From: Bacteroidota bacterium
Lineage (GTDB): Bacteria > Bacteroidota > Bacteroidia > Bacteroidales > VadinHA17
DNA length: 6,210 nucleotides
Reading direction: 5' to 3'
Assembly: GCA_030611395.1 (NCBI GenBank)
Contig: JAUWPX010000097.1
Location: 1-6,210 of the forward strand
In this document: positions 1-6,210 of the stretch, piece by piece
Position numbering within the stretch: position 1 is the stretch's first letter
Layout of the letters: every line of letters begins with the position of its first letter
Notes under the pieces: model-generated
Told to the model about the DNA's origin: nothing
The model's input: the letters and a program-made list of their open reading frames with translations, nothing else
The model's database searches: none
Position numbers and translations under genes: made by a program

Positions 1-198
1 ATTATTTTCCCCAACCTGGATTCAGGAAATATTGCATACAAAATGATGCAGGAAATAGGTAATGCTCAGGTTATAGGACCTGTATTAATGGGTCTGAGGA
101 AGCCTATTCATATACTTCAACTTGAAAGTTCAGAAAAAGAGATCGTAAATATGGCAGCTATAGCATGTGTGGATGCTCAGAGAGTAAACGATGAATAG
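1..198 (+). CDS. maeB: NADP-dependent malic enzyme, C-terminal end (partial, 5' end outside window)
   Basis: The first 65 codons of frame 1 run to a TAG stop at 196-198. They encode the end of a phosphotransacetylase-like domain. Visible family features are FPNLDSGNIAYKMMQ (residues 3-17 of the fragment), the IGPVLMGLRKPIHILQ stretch, and the ending IVNMAAIACVDAQ. Both Pta and the large hybrid malic enzymes carry the FP-L-GNI-YK and IGP-L-G--KP pattern. The HILQ plus IA-VDAQ ending is typical of the MaeB type, in which a malic domain and an NAD-binding domain are followed by a PTA-like regulatory domain. Such enzymes decarboxylate malate to pyruvate while reducing NADP+, in the cytoplasm. The PTA-like part is generally regulatory, not catalytic. 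A stand-alone phosphate acetyltransferase is the main alternative, because the malic domain itself is outside the window. The gene ends 36 bases before ruvA on the same strand. Confidence 0.85.
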   Translation: MIFPNLDSGNIAYKMMQEIGNAQVIGPVLMGLRKPIHILQLESSEKEIVNMAAIACVDAQRVNDE

Positions 199-234
199 TT
201 ACGTAATTAATCTTGTGAATTAATCCTGCAATTT
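199..234. other. maeB-ruvA intergenic spacer with short AT-rich repeats
   Basis: This 36-base spacer contains the palindrome TTACGTAA (199-206) and two copies of AATTAAT (205-211 and 218-224). Because ATTAAT is its own reverse complement, the copies could also pair as a six-base, all-A/T stem with a seven-base loop. There is no T-tract and no GC stem, so it does not look like an intrinsic terminator. I see no Bacteroidota-type promoter (TTTG near -33, TAnnTTTG near -7) and no Shine-Dalgarno sequence before ruvA. In AT-rich DNA such repeats can arise by chance. Confidence 0.3.
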
Positions 235-816
235 ATGTATGAGTATATTCAAGGCAAATTAGCAGAAGTAAGTCCTGCTTATGCTGTTGTTGAAGTTAGT
301 GATATTGGTTATTTTATCAATATTTCTCTTAATACTTATTCGAATATTTCCGGGAAGAAAGAAGTTAAACTGCTTATCCATCAAATTGTCAGGGAAGATG
401 CCCATATCTTATACGGATTTGCTGATAAGCATGAACGGGAAATTTTCAGGATGCTGATATCAGTGTCAGGAATTGGGGCAAACACCGCCCGGTTAATGCT
501 TTCGTCGCTTTCTCCATCCGAACTCAGTAAAGCAATTATGGAAGCAGATATTAATCTATTGAGAAGTATTAAAGGTATTGGAGCTAAATCAGCCCAAAGA
601 GTGGTTGTAGATCTTAAGGAAAAGGTTGGCCGATCAGACGATGTAAATGAAATTTTCAATGAAGAAAGCAATACTTTGAAAGAAGAATCGTTATCTGCTT
701 TAGTAATGCTGGGATTCTCAAAAGCTTCTGTCCAAAAAGTACTGGATAAGATCCTTAGGGAAGAACGGGATATTACAGTTGAGGAGCTGGTGAAGAAAGC
801 ATTAAAAAGATTGTAA
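235..816 (+). CDS. ruvA: Holliday junction branch migration complex subunit RuvA
   Basis: This is a complete 193-residue protein, within the usual RuvA length of about 190-205. RuvA tetramers hold the four-way junction in a square-planar form and load the RuvB ATPase for branch migration during recombination and fork repair. The N-terminal OB-fold domain covers about residues 1-62 and starts MYEYIQGKL, matching the family start and supporting the ATG at 235. It contains REDA with the acidic-pin pair E54/D55, equivalent to E55/D56 in E. coli, and ends in the conserved LYGF (59-62). Domain II has two helix-hairpin-helix DNA-binding motifs, SGIGANTA (78-85) and KGIGAKSA (113-120). A variable acidic linker (about 132-147) leads to domain III (about 148-193), with ALVMLGFSKASVQKVL, which contacts RuvB. 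All key elements are intact. ruvB and ruvC are not adjacent. No Shine-Dalgarno precedes the start, as is common in Bacteroidota. The stop lies 25 bases before the preferred sprA start, so co-transcription is likely. Confidence 0.97.
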   Translation: MYEYIQGKLAEVSPAYAVVEVSDIGYFINISLNTYSNISGKKEVKLLIHQIVREDAHILYGFADKHEREIFRMLISVSGIGANTARLMLSSLSPSELSKAIMEADINLLRSIKGIGAKSAQRVVVDLKEKVGRSDDVNEIFNEESNTLKEESLSALVMLGFSKASVQKVLDKILREERDITVEELVKKALKRL

Positions 817-841
817 AGCTCTAATAATATTTCCGTGGCAC

Positions 842-919
842 TTGAAAAATATTCTGAGATATATTATTACCGGGATAGTAATGTTTTGGTTAGGATTAAC
901 ACCTGTCCTGACAAAGACA
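842..919 (+). other. SprA signal peptide and probable TTG start codon
   Basis: Reading from TTG 842-844 gives a basic n-region (MKNILRY) followed by a hydrophobic core (about residues 8-24, IITGIVMFWLGLTPVLT) and then a polar mature region (LPQQDTTRK). That is the expected Sec signal peptide for an outer-membrane protein. The first in-frame ATG (881) is residue 14 and would begin in the middle of the hydrophobic core with no preceding positive charge. In-frame stops at 791-793 and 803-805 limit how far upstream the gene can start, and no ATG or GTG lies between them and 842. There is no cysteine lipobox and no clear AxA cleavage site, so the exact cleavage point is uncertain. No Shine-Dalgarno is seen in the 25-base gap after ruvA. 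Confidence 0.7.
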
Positions 920-3900
920 TTTTATTTGCCGCAACAGGACACAACCCGGAAGGATACTACAGTTGTCGATCTCCGCTTTCCGTTTAATGACTTTTCAGGT
1001 AACCCTTATATTAGTGAAGCACAATCGGGGTTGTACCTGGGACTTCCCTCTAATATTAGTTCGGAGGTAACCTATGACCCTGAAAAAAACGAGTATATTA
1101 TTCAGGATAAAATTGGTGATTTTTATTACCGTACACCTGTGCACATGTCTCTGGATGAATATAAAAAATATAGATTTGAACAAGCAGTAAAAAAATATTG
1201 GGAGGAACGGAGCAGTGGTGAAGGTGCTGATTACCGTTCATCAATTTTGCCAAAACTCCAGTTTGGAATAGAAGGTATTGATAAGGTGTTTGGCAGCAAT
1301 ACAATAAATGTTATCCCACAGGGCTCGGCAGAGCTGATTTTTGGTGTTAATATCTCAAGAATTGATAATCCATCCCTTTCCGAACGGCTTAGGAAAGTAG
1401 CTACTTTTGACTTTCAGGAAAAGATACAAATGAATGTGACAGGCACCATTGGCGATAAAATGCGATTGGGAGTGAATTATAATACAGAAGCTACTTTTGA
1501 TTTTGAGAATAAAACCAAACTCGAATACTCAGGTAAAGAGGATGAGATTATTAAGAAAATAGAGGCTGGTAATGTTACTTTGCCACTCTCCGGATCGCTT
1601 ATTACCGGCAGCCAAAGTTTATTTGGTCTAAAGACTGAGCTTCAGTTCGGTAGGCTTACTATAACTAATGTCTTTTCACAGCAAAAAGGGGAAACTTCGG
1701 TTATTGATGTGAAGGGAGGGGCTCAACTTAGTGAGTTTGAAGTAAATTCAGATGAATACGAAGCCAATAAACACTTCTTTCTGTCTCATTATTTCCGGGA
1801 TTCTTATAATACTGCTATGAAAAACCTGCCTGTTATTAACTCGGGTGTAAATATTGAGCGGATAGAAATTTGGGTAACAAACAAATCAAATAATTTTGAA
1901 GATTCCCGGAATGTAGTGGCATTCTTAGATCTTGCTGAATCACAAAACAATATTTATAATACAATTCCCGCATTTTCACAAACCGGTACCGGGCCATATC
2001 CGCATAATGATTTGAATGGTATTTACCAGGAAATGCTGAATAATTACCAGGAGATAAGAAATATTAATCAGGTAACAAATACGCTAGCACCTTTATCCCC
2101 CGGGTTTACTATTGGGCAGGATTATGAGAAAATTGAAAATGCCCGTAAACTTACCCCTCGTGAGTATAGACTTAACAAACAACTTGGGTATATATCTGTA
2201 AATACAGCACTTAATGCAGACCAGATTTTGGCTGTTGCATATGAATATACATTGAATGGCAAGGTTTATAGGGTTGGTGAATTTTCTGCAGAAGTTGGAG
2301 CTCCTAACTCTTTGATATTGAAATTGATAAAAGGAACAAGTTTAACTCCCAAATTACCTTCATGGGATTTGATGATGAAAAATGTTTATGCCATTGGTGC
2401 CTACCAGGTAGAAAAGAAGGACTTTGAGCTGAATGTTCTGTACCAGGACGACAAAACAGGTAATTCAATAAATTATCTTCCTGAAGGTAAGTTAAGCGAC
2501 CAGATTTTATTAGAGGTTCTAAATCTTGATAACCTGAATTCACAACTTGAACCATCGCCCGATGGGAAATTTGATTTTATTGCCGGGATAACCATTATGC
2601 CTGAATCAGGAAGAATTATTTTCCCTGTTCTGGAGCCGTTTGGGAAGTACCTGCGGCAACGGATTGGGGACGATGCTATTGCTGAAAAATATGTTTTTGA
2701 AGAACTGTATGATTCTACCCAGGTAACAGCGAGGCAAATGGCGGAGAAGAATAAGTTCAAGATTGCAGGTACCTATTCTTCATCTTCAAGTTCAGATATC
2801 CAGCTTAATGCCCTGAATGTTCCCCAGGGGTCGGTAAAAGTTACTGCCGGCGGAATACAATTACAGGAAAATGTGGATTATACAGTGGATTATAATTCCG
2901 GAAGAGTGAAGATAATTAATGATGGGCTATTGGAATCACAAACTCCCATAAGAGTCTCGCTTGAGAGTAATCAGCTTTTTAGTATTCAAACCAAAACTTT
3001 ACTGGGGACACATTTGGATTATCGCTTTTCAGATGATTTTAATGTCGGTGCAACAATCTTACATCTTACCGAAAGGCCTTTAACCCAGAAGGTTAGTATT
3101 GGTGATGAGCCGATATCTAACACAATTATGGGAGTTAATACCTCTTATCATACGGAATCACAATTTCTTACAACTGTAATTGATAAAATTCCTTTTCTCG
3201 AAACAAAAGTTCCGTCCAGCATCACTTTTACCGGTGAGTTTGCACACCTTATTCCGGGGCATTCACGGGCAATAGAAAAACAGGGGATTTCATATATTGA
3301 TGATTTTGAGGGTAGTGAGATACCGCTTGATATAAAATCTATGAATGCATGGGTGCTTGCAAGTACACCACAGGGACAGAGTACATTATTCCCAGAAGCA
3401 GTATTGAATAATAATCTGGCATATGGGTATAACAGAGCTAAGCTTGCCTGGTATGTAATCGACCCCCTGTTTTTAAGAAACACATCTATCACTCCTAACC
3501 ATATAAAGAGTAATCCTGATCTGCAATCAAGTCACTTTGTAAGAGAGGTGTTTGAAAAAGAGATTTTTCCCTACAAAGAAAGTATTACAGGTATTCCAAC
3601 CAATCTGGCAGTATTGAACCTTGCATTTTACCCTGACGAAAAAGGGCCCTATAATTATGACCTTGGAACATCAGGTGTATCTTCAGGAATTAATAACAAT
3701 GGTAAACTTAATTCTCCCGGATCACGATGGGGCGGGATAATGAGGGAAGTTCCTACTAATGATTTTGAGGCTGCAAATATCCAGTTTATTGAATTCTGGC
3801 TGATGGATCCATACGTGGAGAATGAAGGACATTCAGGGGGTGAGTTATATTTCAACCTTGGTAATATTTCAGAAGATATTTTGAAAGATTCACGGAAAAG

Positions 3901-6210
3901 TTTTGAAAACGGATTACCAACAACTCCGCTTGTCACTCTGGTGGATACAACAATCTGGGGACGTGTTCCTGTTACACAGTCCCTGGTTAATGCTTTTGAT
4001 AATGATCCTGATTCACGACGGTATCAGGATGTGGGACTTGATGGGCTCAGGGATGAGGATGAATCCAGTTTTTTTAGTGATTATCTTGATTCATTGCAAA
4101 CAATAGTTGGTCCTGAAATATTTACTGAAGTTTTACAAGATCCCTCGAGCGATGATTTTCATTATTTCAGAGGAAGTGATTACGATGCAGCAGGAACAGG
4201 TATTCTTGAAAGATATAAAAACTATAACGGACTTGAAGGAAATTCTCCAACTTCAGAACAGTCAACCGAATCCTACCCGACAACAGGTTCTACATTACCT
4301 AATGTTGAAGATATTAATCGTGATAATACTCTCAGTGAGTCTGAGAGTTACTACCAGTATCATGTTAGCCTCAGACCACAGGATCTTGAGATTGGAAAAA
4401 ACCATATTATTGATGTTAGGCATGCTACAATTACTTTTGCCAATGGTGAGCAATCTGAAGTGAACTGGTATCAATTCAGGATACCATTAAATGATTATCA
4501 AAACGTTGTCGGGAATATTCAGGGTTTCAAATCGATAAGATTCCTGAGAATGTTTCTCCGGGGTTTTCAGGAAAAGGTTAACCTGCGATTTGCTAAGCTG
4601 GATCTTGTCAGAGGTGAATGGAGAAAGTATAATTTATCACTTCTTGGTGGTGGAGAAAGAATTACAATACCTGAACCGGCAGAGGCAAGGTTTGAAATAT
4701 CATCAGTAAATATTGAAGAGAATGCTCATAAAAAACCTGTTAATTATATATTACCACCGGGAATAAGCAGGGTAATTGATCCTACTAATCCGCAACTCAG
4801 GCAATTAAATGAGCAATCAATTGTGCTAAAGGTCCATAATCTTGAAGATGGGGATGCCAAAGCAGCTTTTAAGAATGTGAGTCTTGATATCAGACAGTAT
4901 CGGCGAATTCAGATGTTTGTGCATGGCGAATCTCTTATTGATGAACCTTTATACGATGGTGAACTGACTGTATTTATGAGACTTGGTTCTGATTATAAAA
5001 ATAATTTTTATGAATATGAAGTGTCATTGAAACTTACCCCTCCGGCTGGTGGAAGGTATAATAATGATTTAGAATCTGACAGGCATATTGTCTGGCCGGA
5101 TGAAAATATGTTTGATATCCCTCTTAAAATATTTCAGGAGGCAAAGCAGGCAAGAAACCTGGAGATGAGACGTGAGGGTTCCAATCTAATTGCCTCTGAT
5201 GTGTTTGAATATTACGATGGTAACAACAGGGTGAAAGTGTCAGGGAATCCAAATATGAGTAATATCAGGACTATCATGATAGGTGTGAGGAATCCAAAAC
5301 GTAGCAGAGACCTTCAAAACGATGACGGACAACCTAAATCGGGAGAGGTATGGTTGAACGAATTACGTTTATCAGATTTCAATGAAGAGGGGGGATGGGC
5401 AGCTAATGTCCGGCTGCAGACCAGACTTGCTGATTTTGGAACTATTGACCTGGCAGGATCAACCAGCAAACCCGGTTGGGGTAGTATTGATAAGAAAGTG
5501 AATGAACGAAGTAAAGAAGAGGAACTCAGGTATGATGTATCATCAAATCTTGAGTTAGGCAAATTCTTTCCTAAAAAAGCTAATATCAGGATACCACTCT
5601 ATGTTGGATATTCTGAAGGGATGATAAATCCGCAATACAACCCGCTCGATCCGGATATACCGTTAAAAGACGCTGTTAATAATGCTGAAACCCAAAGAGA
5701 AAAAGATTCGATTATTAATATTTCTCAGGATTATACACGACGAAAAAGCATTAATCTTACCAATGTAAATATAGGTGGAGCAGGAGGGAAACCCCATTTG
5801 TGGAATATTTCCAACTGGTCGGTAAATTATTCATTCAACGAGTATTATTCCAGTAATATTAATACTGAAATTGACATGGAACGTAATTATCGTGGCGGAA
5901 TAAGTTATGTTTACAACAAAAACCAAAAAAATATAGCACCTTTCAAAAAAGTTAAGTTTCTAAGATCTCCGGCATTCAGACTAATCAAAGATTTTAATTT
6001 TAATTTTTTCCCCAATCATATATCCTTCAGAACCGATCTGTACCGGCATTATGACGAGGTGAAAACAAGAAATATTAATAATCCCATGCTTAGGATTAAG
6101 CCAACATTCAGAAAGGATTTTGAATGGAATCGCTTTTATGATATTAAATATGATATAACGAAATCTCTTAAGGTTGACTTTTCGGCTAATGCCATAGCAA
6201 GAATAGATGA
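842..6210 (+). CDS. sprA: T9SS outer-membrane translocon protein SprA/Sov (partial, 3' end outside window)
   Basis: The visible part is 1789 codons with no internal stop. SprA proteins are about 2300-2500 residues, so several hundred C-terminal residues are missing. In the family, SprA (Sov in Porphyromonas) forms a giant single-chain 36-strand outer-membrane barrel through which folded T9SS cargo, including gliding adhesins and secreted enzymes, leaves the periplasm; PorV and a plug protein occupy its side and periplasmic openings. Residues count from the TTG at 842. Recognisable SprA segments in order: signal peptide (1 to about 26), FPFNDFSGNPY (46-56), GNVTLPLSGSLITGSQSLFG (243-262), VPQGSVKVTAGG (660-671), YTVDYNSGR (680-688), ERPLTQKVSIGDEPISN (744-760), IDDFEG (819-824), QDVGLDGL (1062-1069), LERYKNYNGLEGNSP (1122-1136), EDINRDNTL (1156-1164), GEVWLNELRLSDF (1501-1513) and NPQYNPLDPD (1596-1605). 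The region after about 1630 alternates aromatic and polar residues like barrel strands. A six-serine run is encoded at 2777-2794. No terminator or promoter is visible before it. Confidence 0.95.
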   Translation, partial: MKNILRYIITGIVMFWLGLTPVLTKTFYLPQQDTTRKDTTVVDLRFPFNDFSGNPYISEAQSGLYLGLPSNISSEVTYDPEKNEYIIQDKIGDFYYRTPVHMSLDEYKKYRFEQAVKKYWEERSSGEGADYRSSILPKLQFGIEGIDKVFGSNTINVIPQGSAELIFGVNISRIDNPSLSERLRKVATFDFQEKIQMNVTGTIGDKMRLGVNYNTEATFDFENKTKLEYSGKEDEIIKKIEAGNVTLPLSGSLITGSQSLFGLKTELQFGRLTITNVFSQQKGETSVIDVKGGAQLSEFEVNSDEYEANKHFFLSHYFRDSYNTAMKNLPVINSGVNIERIEIWVTNKSNNFEDSRNVVAFLDLAESQNNIYNTIPAFSQTGTGPYPHNDLNGIYQEMLNNYQEIRNINQVTNTLAPLSPGFTIGQDYEKIENARKLTPREYRLNKQLGYISVNTALNADQILAVAYEYTLNGKVYRVGEFSAEVGAPNSLILKLIKGTSLTPKLPSWDLMMKNVYAIGAYQVEKKDFELNVLYQDDKTGNSINYLPEGKLSDQILLEVLNLDNLNSQLEPSPDGKFDFIAGITIMPESGRIIFPVLEPFGKYLRQRIGDDAIAEKYVFEELYDSTQVTARQMAEKNKFKIAGTYSSSSSSDIQLNALNVPQGSVKVTAGGIQLQENVDYTVDYNSGRVKIINDGLLESQTPIRVSLESNQLFSIQTKTLLGTHLDYRFSDDFNVGATILHLTERPLTQKVSIGDEPISNTIMGVNTSYHTESQFLTTVIDKIPFLETKVPSSITFTGEFAHLIPGHSRAIEKQGISYIDDFEGSEIPLDIKSMNAWVLASTPQGQSTLFPEAVLNNNLAYGYNRAKLAWYVIDPLFLRNTSITPNHIKSNPDLQSSHFVREVFEKEIFPYKESITGIPTNLAVLNLAFYPDEKGPYNYDLGTSGVSSGINNNGKLNSPGSRWGGIMREVPTNDFEAANIQFIEFWLMDPYVENEGHSGGELYFNLGNISEDILKDSRKSFENGLPTTPLVTLVDTTIWGRVPVTQSLVNAFDNDPDSRRYQDVGLDGLRDEDESSFFSDYLDSLQTIVGPEIFTEVLQDPSSDDFHYFRGSDYDAAGTGILERYKNYNGLEGNSPTSEQSTESYPTTGSTLPNVEDINRDNTLSESESYYQYHVSLRPQDLEIGKNHIIDVRHATITFANGEQSEVNWYQFRIPLNDYQNVVGNIQGFKSIRFLRMFLRGFQEKVNLRFAKLDLVRGEWRKYNLSLLGGGERITIPEPAEARFEISSVNIEENAHKKPVNYILPPGISRVIDPTNPQLRQLNEQSIVLKVHNLEDGDAKAAFKNVSLDIRQYRRIQMFVHGESLIDEPLYDGELTVFMRLGSDYKNNFYEYEVSLKLTPPAGGRYNNDLESDRHIVWPDENMFDIPLKIFQEAKQARNLEMRREGSNLIASDVFEYYDGNNRVKVSGNPNMSNIRTIMIGVRNPKRSRDLQNDDGQPKSGEVWLNELRLSDFNEEGGWAANVRLQTRLADFGTIDLAGSTSKPGWGSIDKKVNERSKEEELRYDVSSNLELGKFFPKKANIRIPLYVGYSEGMINPQYNPLDPDIPLKDAVNNAETQREKDSIINISQDYTRRKSINLTNVNIGGAGGKPHLWNISNWSVNYSFNEYYSSNINTEIDMERNYRGGISYVYNKNQKNIAPFKKVKFLRSPAFRLIKDFNFNFFPNHISFRTDLYRHYDEVKTRNINNPMLRIKPTFRKDFEWNRFYDIKYDITKSLKVDFSANAIARID
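4028..4063 (+). other. Acidic DxxxDGxxDxD loop within SprA
   Basis: Residues 1063-1074 read DVGLDGLRDEDE. The spaced aspartates around a DG turn resemble thrombospondin type 3 or other short calcium-binding repeats, but as a single unit it fits no canonical loop exactly. Its core (QD-GLDGL) is, from memory, a well-kept segment of SprA proteins. It lies about 90 residues before the EF-hand-like loop. Confidence 0.3.
4310..4345 (+). other. EF-hand/dockerin-like calcium-loop motif within SprA
   Basis: Residues 1157-1168 of SprA (numbered from the TTG) read DINRDNTLSESE. Acidic or amide side chains fall at loop positions 1 (D1157), 3 (N1159) and 5 (D1161), a hydrophobic residue at position 8 (L1164), serine at 9, and glutamate at 12 (E1168). 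This is the canonical 12-residue EF-hand ligand pattern, except that position 6 is Asn and not Gly. It sits just after the conserved GLEGNSP block. Metal binding is inferred from the pattern only. Confidence 0.4.

Noticed and set aside
205..224. Possible stem-loop terminator between maeB and ruvA
   Set aside because: The stem is six A/T pairs only and no T-tract follows; it would be too weak for an intrinsic terminator.
381..671. 96-codon open frame on the minus strand inside ruvA
   Set aside because: It lies wholly within the clearly coding ruvA, has no recognisable protein family features and reads as an antisense shadow.
817..841. Possible dedicated sprA promoter
   Set aside because: I looked for the Bacteroidota TTTG / TAnnTTTG pair here and at the end of ruvA and found no convincing match; the gap itself is too short for both elements plus a leader.
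995..1304. Two overlapping minus-strand open frames (62 and 68 codons)
   Set aside because: Both are antisense to the conserved N-terminal part of sprA and resemble no protein I recognise.
2304..3936. Four minus-strand open frames of 83-114 codons
   Set aside because: They lie opposite the conserved SprA core, where the plus-strand frame matches the family continuously; the products are low-complexity and unrecognisable.
3903..4463. Two plus-strand open frames in another phase (67 and 118 codons), suggesting a frameshift or nested gene
   Set aside because: The SprA frame continues unbroken through this stretch with conserved motifs (QDVGLDGL, LERYKNYNG, EDINRDNTL), so there is no frameshift, and the alternative products are not recognisable.
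5314..5562. 82-codon minus-strand open frame
   Set aside because: It is antisense to the conserved GEVWLNELRLSDF region of sprA, is serine/leucine-rich and has no family features.

Overview
This is chromosomal, AT-rich sequence from a member of the Bacteroidota. All three genes lie on the + strand, read in the same direction, and are closely spaced (36 and about 25 bases apart). The assignment rests on the third gene, SprA/Sov, which is confined to that phylum as the core of the type IX secretion system (T9SS), and on the absence of Shine-Dalgarno sequences before the genes, which is usual there. I cannot place it below phylum; a Flavobacteriia- or Bacteroidales-like lineage with a T9SS fits.

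Layout. Positions 1-198 hold the last 65 codons of an NADP-type malic enzyme (MaeB), from its C-terminal phosphotransacetylase-like domain. Positions 235-816 hold a complete ruvA, the Holliday-junction-binding subunit of the RuvABC machine. From about 842 to the right edge (6210) there is one uninterrupted reading frame of 1789 codons, the N-terminal three quarters of SprA. I translated it line by line and found no stop or frameshift. Its 3' end lies outside the window.

How the genes relate. MaeB (central carbon and NADPH metabolism), RuvA (recombination) and SprA (protein export) have no obvious functional link. From memory, maeB-ruvA-sprA is a common order in Bacteroidota, often with gcvH next, so this looks like a conserved ancestral neighbourhood and not an acquired island. 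I see no transposase, integrase, tRNA, rRNA, CRISPR array, phage gene or convincing terminator.

The T9SS is already well described, and I did not find an undescribed system here. The points worth a second look are within sprA: a probable TTG start that supplies a proper signal peptide and would be missed by ATG-only calling, and two acidic loops, one matching the 12-residue EF-hand/dockerin calcium-loop pattern very well.
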